This document shows, piece after piece, positions 9,728-19,841 of a stretch of 64,000 bases of DNA. This DNA comes from Trichomonas vaginalis G3. Lineage: Eukaryota; Parabasalia; Trichomonadida; Trichomonadidae. The stretch covers positions 5,588,252 to 5,652,251 of the forward strand of contig NC_067207.1 of the NCBI RefSeq assembly GCF_026262505.1. The letters are read 5' to 3'. A program made the position numbers and the translations under genes. The notes below the pieces were generated by a model that was not told where the DNA came from, did no database searches, and saw nothing but the letters and a program-made list of their open reading frames with translations. Position 1 is the stretch's first letter. Every line of letters begins with the position of its first letter.

Positions 9728-11022
9728 GCGAAAAAAAAAATTGTTCTGTAAGGGATGCCCCCTGTTTAAAAAATTTCGGCAACCTGAAATTTGTTTTGGT
9801 GTGGATTTCCAGAGGTCATTTTCGAGAGACTTTCAGGAAAATTTTTCAATTAGAGATATTCCTGTTGTCTCTCCTGATTCTGAGGATATCTGTACCTTTA
9901 TTTTCACCAAAATCAACTATAACGAAACATTATTCTTTCTTTCGGAATGCAGAAGCGCCATTGAAGATATACATTTATAACATGACAATCGCAGATCAAA
10001 AAGATGTATGCAAAGGCTACTATTGCGATCCAAATGCAGAATTAAATCAGAGAAGTAATTATATTTTCGAATATATCATACATCAAAATCTTGTTAAGAG
10101 TAGAACTGCTGTAGAAAATCCTCAGGACGCAGATTTGTTCTATGTACCTATATATTTAAGCGCATATAACCTATATAAAAAGAAAGCAAGCTATCAGTCG
10201 GTAATTACTCCATACTTATTAGACAATAGTTATTGGTATGAAAAGCATGGAGGAGTTGATCACATTTTCACCCAGATTTACAATTTGAATTCAAACCTTC
10301 AAGAATTGCCTTCAATGATATCTACTGGCGATATTTCAAACGAATATTCTACCATGTCACCAAGAGAACTATGGAGGCTGACTATTGTTCCATATTCGTC
10401 GAGTTATCCAGATAACGAAAATCAGACCCGCAGAATACTATCCGCGTTTTTTGAGAGTCACACAAGCATATATTCGACAAATCAAATTGCAAAATCAATC
10501 AGAACGAATTTAATTGCAGAATTATCTCAAATGCGGGACTCGCTTACAATTGCAAAGAAGGTATCGAAAGAGCGTGCTACAACAAATTTCGACGTTGTCT
10601 ACTTAATGTCCATTTCGGATTTTTGTCCATCACCACATGGGGATACTCCGAATTCCAAACGATTCTTCGATGCAATAAAGAGACGATGCATTCCAGTTGT
10701 ACTAAGTGATGATGTTCATCTGCCTTTTGATGAACTTTTCGCTGATTATTCTGGATCTTTAATACAAGTACCAATGAGAGATATTAGATCAGTTCCTGCT
10801 ATTGTTGGTATGATCCCAGAAAGTGAAAAACAACGTATAAGGCATAGAATTGATGAAATATCAGAACTCCTTAATTTTAGCTGGACGTACGAAGAACACA
10901 ACGGAGATCTCATTTGGGCATGGAAGTGGACCCAATTTTACAAGGCTGCAACAATTGCTGCATCAAAAAGAAGAGATCTTGTCAAAAATAAGTACTACAA
11001 GCCAAAGTTTATTCCTGAATAG
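9726..11022 (+). CDS. Exostosin-like (GT47) glycosyltransferase, type II membrane protein
   Basis: The conserved part starts at about 9960 with PLKIYIYNM and includes ADLFYVPIYLS, a W-Y-x-K-H-G-G-x-D-H segment and, near the C-terminus, CPSPHGDTPNSKRFFDAI followed by CIPVVLSDDVHLPFDE. The latter is the nucleotide-sugar site pattern of exostosins, which build glycan chains in the Golgi. A membrane span (about 9856-9915, IFLLSLLILRISVPLF) makes it a type II protein. The only ATG before this span, at 9726, is in another frame because of an A10 tract at 9731-9740; one A fewer would join ATG and membrane anchor. Without that, the first in-frame ATG is 9982, which drops the anchor. A sequencing error, polymorphism or slippage in the tract is likely. 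Confidence 0.75.
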
Positions 11023-11290
11023 AATTAATACAATTTCATATTAGAATGTTTGTATTGTTTATATATTATGTTTTGTTTGTTTTTACTTGACCATGATTTT
11101 TACATAGGGTTGTTAAGAGAAAGGGACAAACTATCCACTGTCACTTTTCAAAGGAATAAAAAAAATAATAAAGATGAAATAATAACATGAAATCTTATAT
11201 AAATATAATTTTATCTAAATAGATAAATGAATTAAGCAGTTTACAGTTATATATATTTAATGAGAGACAATATCTAGTTCTATGGTAGAA

Positions 11291-11660
11291 ATGACTCTTA
11301 GACTCAAATAAGTAACACAGATAGAAAGTACTCAGTATAACAATTATATATGTACACTCAAAGTTAGTCGCTGCTAAAATCTTAACCTTGCATTTCGGGA
11401 AAATCTGACAAATGGCTCTTAGACTCAAATAAGTAACACAGATAGAAAGTACTCAGTATAACAATTATATATGTACACTCAAAGTTAGTCGCTGCTAAAA
11501 TCTTAACCTTGCATTTCGGGAAAATCTGACAAATGGCTCTTAGACTCAAATAAGTAACACAGATAGAAAGTACTCAGTATAACAATTATATATGTACACT
11601 CAAAGTTAGTCGCTGCTAAAATCTTAACCTTGCATTTCGGGAAAATCTGACAAATGGCTC
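11291..11660. repeat. Three 121-bp tandem repeats inside MULE-1
   Basis: The phrase ATGRCTCTTAGACTC recurs at 11291, 11412 and 11533, with a partial fourth start at 11654; the spacing is exactly 121 bp each time and the copies are almost identical. They lie between the left end and the transposase gene, as subterminal repeats do, and may carry transposase binding sites. Two small minus-strand open frames here only read through the repeat. Confidence 0.9.
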
Positions 11661-11810
11661 CTAGACTTGTTTTGATAATTAATTCTTCAATTATATTATA
11701 ATTTATAACAAATTTCCTCAAACTATCTGTATGTCATTCAATTCCCGGCCACTACATTCAATGATGGACCATTTCCTTCAAATTTTGAAATACCTTATTC
11801 AATTTGTTGT

Positions 11811-13493
11811 ATGGAGCCCGTGATATTCAACACTATGGAGCTCCTCCAGTTTGGTATCCAAGAAGAGATAAAAGCTAGCATGGGCTACTCTCAAAAATGC
11901 AGGAAAGAATACTCCACGATCGAATACAAATGTAAGTATCCACAATGTCAAGCTAAATTCAAAGTCCGGATAATAGATCAAGATAAATATGAACTACTAA
12001 TCCACTCTGACTCTCATGATCATTCTGCACCTCCGAAATCAACAAAAACAATATCCTCATTATTTGTCAGAAATTATCTTAAACATTACTTTGAAAACAA
12101 TATGAATCATGCTACAGCTCAACTTAAGTGTTTCCAAGACTTAAATATTTCATATACAGACGAAGAGTTACTTTCAATATTTGCACAAGGTCCAGATGCA
12201 TTACGTAAATTTGCTCAAAGAGCTGAAATTGTTTCCAAACGCTTTAGTTCGGATGAAAAAGTTTCTTTAGCTATCTTTGTCGAATCTGTTCAAGAAAGTT
12301 GTCCAGAAGATTTAATTGAATTTATCTCTGAGCCGGGAAAACTAGTTTTTTTATATGCACCTTTCGAAGCGAAGGCCCTTGGTCACCAAATTTCTACGTT
12401 TCACATCGATTCAACGTATAAACTTCTAAGGGCTAACATTCCATTATATGCACTCACAGGAAAAACAGAACATACTATTGTTTTTCCTTTTTTGTATTTC
12501 TTTATTTCTCCTGACACAAGCGAAAATATTCAATATTGTGTTTGTCGTTATTTTCAATATATTAATAGAGAACCCGAGATGATAAGTATGGACTGCGCCC
12601 CACAAATAGCCGAGGCAATTGAGCGAGGTATTCCAAACTGTCATATTCTTTGGTGTGGCGTGCATGTCCTTCGCGCCATATTAAGAAAAGCGGATAAGTT
12701 TAAATCACGAGACAATTTTGAAGAATTTTATAATCTAATGAAATTATTAGTATTCGATACTAAAGAAGAATCTCCCGAGGAAGAACAGAACCAAGAAGAA
12801 GAAAATCCTAGAGAGGAACCAGCTCAATCTCACTTACTTCAAGCAGAAGAAATTGAAGAAGAGGAACAATATGAAGAAGAATTCATCGAAAATGAATTTC
12901 AACCTTCTCAAATCTTTTTACCACGAGAATCTTCTGATGATCCAAACGATTCTGAATTTATTCCAGAAGAAGAAACGTTTGAAACAAGTGAAGAAGTTCC
13001 AGAGCACCTCACTCAAGAAGAAGCTGCAGACCTAGATGCAGTTTATGATCGAATTCTTGAAATTCTTTCCACTGAACCGAAAACCCAAAAGTACTTCGAT
13101 AGGCAATGGAGGCATCATTTAGATCGTTGGAATAAGCGCTATTGCAACGGAGGTGACGCGACTAATAACGTCAGTGAGTCACATTTCAAAGTTCTCAAGC
13201 ATTCTTATTTCCCAGAGAGAAGGAATATTCGATTAGACGATTTTGTTGTTGAATTATACACAACGGTTGTTCCAGCATTATTGATTAAATTTAAAGTTCA
13301 ATTAATCAATAGTGATAAAGTTGTTCGTATATTACGAAAAGCTAATGACTATGAACAAATATTGGAAAACAAAAAAGTCGAATGTTTGAAAATGCTTGAA
13401 GCAATATATTCAAGTTTGCAACAAGGATCAATAGATTCAAATCTTGTTTATTGTACTTTAAAGGTACTTTTAAAAAAGAAACAATTAATGTAA
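11811..13493 (+). CDS. MULE transposase (zinc finger + DDE), with acidic insertion
   Basis: This is a 560-residue transposase. Residues about 35-68 form a FLYWCH/WRKY-like zinc finger (C-K-Y-P-x-C, then H-D-H-S) that would bind the element ends. The catalytic core shows FHIDSTYKLLR (first D, near 203), SMDCAPQIAEAI (second D, near 260) and WCGVHVLRAI (the C-x-x-H of MULEs). SESHFKVLKHSYFP follows, with the likely catalytic E near 462. Between the second D and the E lies a very acidic segment (about 314-408, mostly E, P, S and Q) that is absent from the related transposase at 58426-59874. The frame is intact from an ATG at 11811, so the enzyme may be active. Confidence 0.88.
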   Translation: MEPVIFNTMELLQFGIQEEIKASMGYSQKCRKEYSTIEYKCKYPQCQAKFKVRIIDQDKYELLIHSDSHDHSAPPKSTKTISSLFVRNYLKHYFENNMNHATAQLKCFQDLNISYTDEELLSIFAQGPDALRKFAQRAEIVSKRFSSDEKVSLAIFVESVQESCPEDLIEFISEPGKLVFLYAPFEAKALGHQISTFHIDSTYKLLRANIPLYALTGKTEHTIVFPFLYFFISPDTSENIQYCVCRYFQYINREPEMISMDCAPQIAEAIERGIPNCHILWCGVHVLRAILRKADKFKSRDNFEEFYNLMKLLVFDTKEESPEEEQNQEEENPREEPAQSHLLQAEEIEEEEQYEEEFIENEFQPSQIFLPRESSDDPNDSEFIPEEETFETSEEVPEHLTQEEAADLDAVYDRILEILSTEPKTQKYFDRQWRHHLDRWNKRYCNGGDATNNVSESHFKVLKHSYFPERRNIRLDDFVVELYTTVVPALLIKFKVQLINSDKVVRILRKANDYEQILENKKVECLKMLEAIYSSLQQGSIDSNLVYCTLKVLLKKKQLM

Positions 13494-13591
13494 AAGATTC
13501 AAATAATTTTTTATTATTATTTTATTAATTTTTTAAAATAAGGTTAATAAAAAGTGACACTGGATAGTTTGTCCCACACTCGGTTGTTAAA

Positions 13592-14140
13592 AATATCAAA
13601 AATTAGCGTTTTGAAGACACCATGGTGTAGAAATAAATGCGCCAATAGATTGAAGAAGAAGAATTGTTTTTCTCTTAAGGATACCCTTACATTGCGTAGT
13701 TAGAAAGAGAATATGATATTGTCATGATTGCTAAAGTTTTAGGCTCCAGAAATGAATATACATCAAACTGAAACAATTGATAAATTGAATGAACTTTTGA
13801 GAGGTTCTCAAATAAAAAAAATTATCTAATTTTTTACAATATTACTATTATTTTATCCACATATGTATATATAGTAATTTGAGAAAACTTTTAGGAAAAA
13901 ATAAGTTTAATAAAAATCTGAATTTTACTTGTTGTGGGATTGTTATTAATTGACACTCCAGACATATTACTAATAGTTATGCGTATGCAATTAAAGTATT
14001 TCTGATGGACAAAATGTGAGATTTATATCAGATAATTCATTTCTACTATTAAGTTATTCATTTATGAGTTTGCACTTATTCGCACTAAATAAATAACTAT
14101 TAAAAATTGTTTTAATTAATTGACACCATATAATAGAGTG
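13592..14140. other. Spacer between two transposons
   Basis: This is AT-rich DNA between MULE-1 and the nested element. No gene, repeat or RNA signal is recognised. Confidence 0.5.
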
Positions 14141-14148
14141 AATTTTGT

Positions 14149-14275
14149 GGGCGCGTAAAGGGTTGGCGTCCTAAGGCGTCCTGATGTAAACTATTCAATT
14201 TTTGAGAAGTTTACACCATAATTGAATAGTTTATGGCGTCCTGAGAGGAGATTTCAATGGGTATGGCGTCCTAAA
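14149..14275. repeat. Clustered GGCGTCCT motifs at the ends of element X
   Basis: GGCGTCC(T) occurs four times in the first 125 bp of the A end (about 14165, 14176, 14236, 14266) and again four times at the B end (about 14958-15070), with mirror copies at 16670-16772 and 17715-17824. Clustering at both ends of both copies suggests transposase recognition sites. Confidence 0.6.
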
Positions 14276-14824
14276 AAAATAGAAGAAAATGATTTTTTCT
14301 CGATTTTTCTAGAAATTGAATTTTTTAAAAAAGAAAAAAATCAAAACGTATACATTCAAGAAAGACTATAAATGAAGATTTTTCTATTTTTTTTCATTCT
14401 AAAACATCTTTTTTTGGATAATTTTTTTTAAATAAATATGTAAGAAAGATTGAAGAAAAAGTAAATTTACTTTCAGAAAATTCGTTTTACATGATGTAAG
14501 ACCCATAACAACTATAAATATTCAATTATTTAAAATAAAAAAAGAAAAACAGATTAAATGTATCTCACATCAAAATCCATTGACCTAAGGATGTTAAGTT
14601 TCTGTTTTTAAAAGTTGATATTTTTTTTTTAATTTTAAGAAAATTAATAGCATGTTATTAGACAATAGGAGTGTAATGATATTGACTAAACAGAAATGAG
14701 AGAATAGAGATATAATTTTGATAAGCAATATTGCAAACAAATTCTGAAGTAAAATCGCGATCAATAATTGAAAATTACGATCATGTACTGAAAAATGACG
14801 ATCGAATTGAATGAATAGAATTAT

Positions 14825-14941
14825 TAAATTGCGATGATTTTCCAAAAGTTACAGAAGTAATCACAGGTTTAATCTCAGCTTCAAATATTAATGCTATTAT
14901 GCGAATTTGCCAAAAAATTTTGGATAAAATTACATTTTATA
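14825..14941 (+). pseudogene. Cargo gene fragment of outer element X, first part
   Basis: This piece is coding-like on the plus strand (DDFPKVTEVITGLISASN, then ICQKILDKITFY) and is cut by the inner element. It continues in the same frame at 16797-17067. The first 80 bp differ from the matching place in the inner copy, although the arms on both sides are nearly identical. Confidence 0.55.
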
Positions 14942-16796
14942 GGTAAAAAAGGGGGTTGGCGTCCTAAGGCGTCCTAGTGTAAATTTCTCAAAATTGTGAT
15001 ATTTACATCACATTTTTGAGAGGTTTATGGGCGTCCTAAGGGAAAATTGAATAGCTAGGGCGTCCCGAATTTTCATTCTAAGATTTAAATATATTATATA
15101 CTTAAGTATACTACAAGAAATATAAAAATTAAATTTTTATTATGTTAACTTATAAGAAATTTTTTTGAATTATCGTTGATTTATTGTAATCTTTCCAGGC
15201 TATACTTTTGAAATCAACTTTACCTGTCATACGCATTAATGTAGTAGATGTCCAGGTGTAGCTATTATATCCCAGCAACATTGGTATTTTATCATTGTAA
15301 GATATCAAAATGAAGCGTTTTTTCAGATATAATTTTTCGTAAATTTTTCAAAAATAAGATGGTAAAAAAGCCTCGACTTGCTCGAAAAATAACAATTTTT
15401 TTTACTTGTAAAAATAACCTTTTTACAGCATGGGCAGCTATTCAATCACTATTTCTTTTTCTAAAAGTATATTTTTCAAAAAAAATTAAGATCAAATTCG
15501 ACAATTTCTTGATGAAAGCAAAAATATTACACATACTTCTAGATGCATGGGATAAAATATGCAATTATTCAATCAATTCGCATGATTTGAAAAAAAAAAT
15601 CTAAATTTGATAAAAATGTAGAAATTTTTTATTTTGAACTTGAAATTCGATTTTTTTGATCCAATTTGTGAATTTTTTTTTGATCGGAATTTCAATTAAT
15701 TTGTTGATCAAAAATGACCTCACAATGTTTGATCATAAGTGAAGTCATCTTCATGGGTATTTAGAAATTCCAAGAGAAATTGCTTATTTCTCGCAGATGT
15801 AATATCTGAGAAAATCGAATTTAAATATTCATAGAAACCCAAATCATTCTCCGGTTCGAATAATTCATCTGTTGCTTTTTCTGTTTTTTCTATGAATTTT
15901 AATAATTTGATTAATAAATCTTCATCAGGAAGAATTATTGCTGCATTTGTGATAAAATTCCATATTGAGGTAATATGGCAATAATTACATTTATAAAATG
16001 TAATTTTATCCAAAATTTTTTGGCAAATTTTTATTTCCATTTATTGTTAAATGATTTTTAGCATACACCTTTCTTTGTTCATCTTCTAAATACAATTTAT
16101 TTTTTCTTAGATATAATTCTATTCATTCAATTCGATCGTCATTTTTCAGTACATGATCGTAATTTTCAATTATTGATCGCGATTTTACTTCAGAATTTGT
16201 TTGCAATATTGCTTATCAAAATTATATCTCTATTCTCTCATTTCTGTTTAGTCAATATCATTACACTCCTATTGTCTAATAACATGCTATTAATTTTCTT
16301 AAAATTAAAAAAAAAATATCAACTTTTAAAAACAGAAACTTAACATCCTTAGGTCAATGGATTTTGATGTGAATACATTTAATCTGTTTTTCTTTTTTTA
16401 TTTTAAATAATTGAATATTTATAGTTGTTATGGGTCTTACATCATGTAAAACGAATTTTCTGAAAGTAAATTTACTTTTTCTTCAATCTTTCTTACATAT
16501 TTATTTAAAAAAAATTATCCAAAAAAAGATGTTTTAGAATGAAAAAAAATAGAAAAATCTTCATTTATAGTCTTTCTTGAATGTATACGTTTTGATTTTT
16601 TTCTTTTTTAAAAAATTCAATTTCTAGAAAAATCGAGAAAAAATCATTTTCTTCTATTTTTTTAGGACGCCATACCCATTGAAATCTCCTCTCAGGACGC
16701 CATAAACTATTCAATTATGGTGTAAACTTCTCAAAAATTGAATAGTTTACATCAGGACGCCTTAGGACGCCAACCCTTTACGCGCCCCATTTTATA
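14934..16796. mobile_element. Inner copy of element X, inserted in reverse inside the outer copy
   Basis: The inner copy (14942-16788, 1847 bp) lies in the opposite orientation. It is flanked by the 8-bp repeat ATTTTATA at 14934-14941 and 16789-16796, which comes from the cargo frame of the outer copy. Its 676-bp arm at 16113-16787 is the reverse complement of 14149-14824. Its other half, 14942 to about 15990, is the reverse complement of about 16797-17836. The resulting order A-B-A'-B' looks like two interleaved inverted repeats and is fully explained by self-nesting. The copies differ at only a few positions, so the event is recent. Confidence 0.88.
15720..16040 (-). pseudogene. Cargo gene fragment carried by inner element X
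   Basis: This 106-residue open frame (MEIKICQKILDKITFYK at its start, THEDDFTYDQTL at its end) has an NYCHITSIWNFITNAA segment and a long amphipathic helix pattern. It encodes no transposase motif. It resembles the helical N-terminal or repeat regions of large trichomonad protein families and was probably captured from a host gene; I cannot name the source. An in-frame TAA just before the ATG shows that the piece is a fragment or has been given a new start. Confidence 0.5.
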
Positions 16797-17067
16797 AATG
16801 TAATTATTGCCATATTACCTCAATATGGAATTTTATCACAAATGCAGCAATAATTCTTCCTGATGAAGATTTATTAATCAAATTATTAAAATTCATAGAA
16901 AAAACAGAAAAAGCAACAGATGAATTATTCGAACCGGAGAATGATTTGGGTTTCTATGAATATTTAAATTCGATTTTCTCAGATATTACATCTGCGAGAA
17001 ATAAGCAATTTCTCTTGGAATTTCTAAATACCCATGAAGATGACTTCACTTATGATCAAACATTGTG
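16797..17067 (+). pseudogene. Cargo gene fragment of outer element X, second part
   Basis: This is the same coding piece as 15720-16040 in the opposite orientation (from about CNYCHITSIWNF to the TYDQTL stop). It belongs to the outer copy and joins in frame with 14825-14941 across the inner insertion and its 8-bp duplication. Confidence 0.55.
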
Positions 17068-17846
17068 AGGTCATTTTTGATCAACAAATTAATTGAAATT
17101 CCGATCAAAAAAAAATTCACAAATTGGATCAAAAAAATCGAATTTCAAGTTCAAAATAAAAAATTTCTACATTTTTATCAAATTTAGATTTTTTTTTTCA
17201 AATCATGCGAATTGATTGAATAATTGCATATTTTATCCCATGCATCTAGAAGTATGTGTAATATTTTTGCTTTCATCAAGAAATTGTCGAATTTGATCTT
17301 TTTTTTTTTTGAAAAATATACTTTTAGAAAAAGAAATAGTGATTGAATAGCTGCCCATGCTGTAAAAGGTTATTTTTACAAGTAAAAAAAATTGTTATTT
17401 TCGAGCAAGTCGAGGCTTTTTTACCATCTTATTTTTGAAAAATTACGAAAAATTATATCTGAAAAACGCTTCATTTTGATATCTTAACAAATGATACCAA
17501 TGTTGCTGGGATATAATAGCTACACCTGGACATCTACTACATTAATGCGTATGACAGTAAAGTTGATTTCAAAAGTATAGCCTGGAAAGATTACAATAAA
17601 TCAACGATAATTCAAAAAAATTTCTTATAAGTTAACATAATAAAAATTTAATTTTTATATTTCTTGTAGTATATACTTAAGTATATAATATATTTAAATC
17701 TTAGAATGAAAATTCGGGACGCCCTAGCTATTCAATTTTCCCTTAGGACGCCCATAAACCTCTCAAAAATGTGATGTAAATATCACAATTTTGAGAAATT
17801 ACACTAGGACGCCTTAGGACGCCAACCCCCTTTTTTCCAATTTTGT

Positions 17847-18473
17847 TTCAAACAACAATAGATGATAGATATAAACCAAGAAACTTGCTATTAATATCTC
17901 TACTTGCTATTTCAATGTAAGTATGATATTTTCTAAATGTTTCGTTCAGATAACTTAGATATATTAGTCAAAATTTGAAATTTTAATAGCACATATATTA
18001 AAAATAATATTATTCATAAAAGATTAATGAAATAGTAAAAAAAAATCAATCAAATTATAAAAATAAACATATGGTTTTTATGGTTGTCTCATAATAGCAT
18101 TTCATGAGAAAAAATATAATACTATTTATTTTGCATAGTTCAATTTTTTTAAATAATGCAAGATATCCCGCCATTAGTTTTCATGAAAAATCCAAAAATC
18201 AGCATACACTTGAGAACATAGCAGCTCTACATGTTTTCGCTATTTATTTTCCAATAATATGAGGGGTTCACGGGATAAAGCTTCATTAAGCATAATTGAT
18301 TACAATATCATCATATATATACCGAACATATAACAAATGGGATATTTGTATACTAAAATAAAAAAGGAGCAAATTATATAATTTTTGTCATGCTACTTAT
18401 AGGTTCAAAAATCTTATAATATAAAAATATTTTCAAATACAAAGAAAATATGTGTTTATTTCAAATTTGAAAA
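17847..18473. other. Spacer between element X and the second transposase gene
   Basis: This is AT-rich DNA. It should contain the left end of the transposon carrying the gene at 18474-19841, but I could not find a matching inverted repeat. Confidence 0.4.
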
Positions 18474-19841
18474 TTAGATATCTTGTGGGGTCCACTTTCC
18501 TCCTCTGTAATCACCTGTAGGGTTATCCTTAGGAAATCTTTTTGCATTTCTTGCCTTGTTGATCTCTTTTCTTGTTTCTGGTGTAGCTTTCTTTTGATTT
18601 CTGGATTTATTTTTCTCATATTCAAGTTTTTGGAGTTCGCGGATTGAAGGAGATATTTGGTAATTATTGACACGATTGTATATTTCTTGTTTGCATTTCT
18701 CTCCTTCGTTTTTTTGTAAAATTGTAACAGCCGTACGCATTTCAAACGATTTTGCGTTGTTTCCTTTGGGACACTGAGTAAGCATTGAGTGATGTATCGA
18801 TTCATTTTGTTGTGTTTGAGCATTAGGATCAATTTCTGGAATCAACTTTGCGGCATCATCTGTAAAACGTTGAAATTGCTTCGCTAAATCAGGTTTTGTA
18901 AGTGGCTGAAACACAGGATATTCTTTGTCTTTTTCGTGAAGGCAATTTTCATGCCTTCCGATAAAATGATTTAATGTATTCTTCCATAGGAAAATTTTTT
19001 TCGTTGTTTCAATTGGAAGCATGATAATAAAAGTGAACCACTTAATAACTTTCGAATATATCTGATGAAATACTTTTTCTTGGTGTTTTAATGGTCTTCC
19101 ACGTTTCTTCGGCTCTTCTGCTTTAGATTTGATTGGGAATGCTGGCTGTGATTCACTTTCTTTCTGTTGATTAACAGTTTCTTTTCCTGCTGCTTCTTTA
19201 TATCCACCATTTTCAAGCTTTTCGAAAGCTCTGCCAACTGCACGTACACAATGACGAGGATCAAGTGTAATTTTAGCATTCGGAGCATATTGCTGGATGA
19301 TGGCTTTCGTTTTATTGTCATTGTCATGAACCACTGTGGAAACATTTGTAAAGTCAAAATTTGACATCATCCTCTTTGTACATTCTGTTTCCATCATGTT
19401 GGATGGGCCTTCAAAGTCTCCTCCAGAGCTCTTTTTTATAACAGTTGTTTCACCAACAACTTTTCCACGGTTGTCCATCATTAAACTTTGGCACGCTGTA
19501 GCATTTCTGCCAACATTATAATGCGAATCAGTGCTTAAAAATGTATCTTTCTTCATTGTTTGTTGAGCATTTTTAATAGATTGCTCTTTATATTCTAGTA
19601 TTACCTTACCTATTTCTTTTTGATGACGGTAAAACTCTTTTTCACTCGGCACTTTAATATTGTTATCTTGAAATAAATTCCTTGCTCGAGTATAAGAGTC
19701 ACCATTAACAATTACAGAAGCAGTCCAGTGTTTTGGATCGACTTCCTTTGGCGCATTCTTTTCTTGGGAGTTTTTTCTTGCTTCAATTGATTTTTCGTTA
19801 GCTTCACGACTTTGTTGTTTGCGTCTGCTTGGTGGAGGCAT
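18474..19841 (-). CDS. Mutator-like/Kolobok-type DDE transposase
   Basis: This is a 455-residue basic protein. FLSTDSHYNVGRNATACQ (near 99-116) looks like the first catalytic D, VVHDNDNKTKAII (near 171-183) the second, and DPRHCVRAVGRAFEKL follows as a histidine/cysteine helix. The segment QNESIHHSMLTQCPKGN (near 345-361), followed by R-T-A-V-T-I-L-Q-K-N-E-G, matches the C-terminal acid-residue block (N-E-S/x-H, CPK, R, AV..LQ.N.G) of the Mutator-like/Kolobok transposases common in invertebrates and trichomonads. The ends are lysine-rich and probably bind DNA. The frame is intact, but no terminal repeats were recognised, so the element borders are unknown. Confidence 0.7.
   Translation of the reverse strand: MPPPSRRKQQSREANEKSIEARKNSQEKNAPKEVDPKHWTASVIVNGDSYTRARNLFQDNNIKVPSEKEFYRHQKEIGKVILEYKEQSIKNAQQTMKKDTFLSTDSHYNVGRNATACQSLMMDNRGKVVGETTVIKKSSGGDFEGPSNMMETECTKRMMSNFDFTNVSTVVHDNDNKTKAIIQQYAPNAKITLDPRHCVRAVGRAFEKLENGGYKEAAGKETVNQQKESESQPAFPIKSKAEEPKKRGRPLKHQEKVFHQIYSKVIKWFTFIIMLPIETTKKIFLWKNTLNHFIGRHENCLHEKDKEYPVFQPLTKPDLAKQFQRFTDDAAKLIPEIDPNAQTQQNESIHHSMLTQCPKGNNAKSFEMRTAVTILQKNEGEKCKQEIYNRVNNYQISPSIRELQKLEYEKNKSRNQKKATPETRKEINKARNAKRFPKDNPTGDYRGGKWTPQDI

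Larger units (their letters stand above)
11108..13590 (+). mobile_element. Complete Mutator-like element (MULE-1) with 9-bp target duplication
   Basis: The element proper is 11117-13581 (2465 bp). It is bounded by the perfect 9-bp direct repeat GGTTGTTAA at 11108-11116 and 13582-13590. Its ends are inverted repeats: GAG-AAA-GGGACAAACTATCCA then CTGTCACTTTT on the left, and GAG-TGT-GGGACAAACTATCCA then GTGTCACTTTTT on the right read inward. It holds one transposase gene and three 121-bp tandem repeats near the left end. A 9-bp duplication and a DDE enzyme with a zinc-binding N-terminus are typical of the Mutator superfamily. Intact ends, target duplication and gene suggest a recent insertion. 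Confidence 0.9.
14141..17846. mobile_element. Outer cargo-carrying transposon (element X), split by a reversed copy of itself
   Basis: The outer copy is 14149-17838 and is flanked by the 8-bp direct repeat AATTTTGT (14141-14148 and 17839-17846). Its left end begins GGGCGCGTAAAGGGTTGGCG and its right end, read inward, begins GGAAAAAAGGGGGTTGGCG; both continue CGTCCTAAGGCGTCCT. Without the inner copy it is about 1.84 kb. The inside is an open frame fragment from a cellular gene, not a transposase. Eight-bp duplications with long subterminal arms and cellular cargo fit a non-autonomous Pack-type element of the Mutator or hAT superfamilies. The middle is interrupted by a second copy at 14942-16788. 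Confidence 0.85.

Noticed and set aside
14149-17838. Single simple palindrome or assembly foldback
   Set aside because: The arms interleave (A-B-A'-B') and two separate 8-bp target duplications are present, which a foldback artefact would not give.
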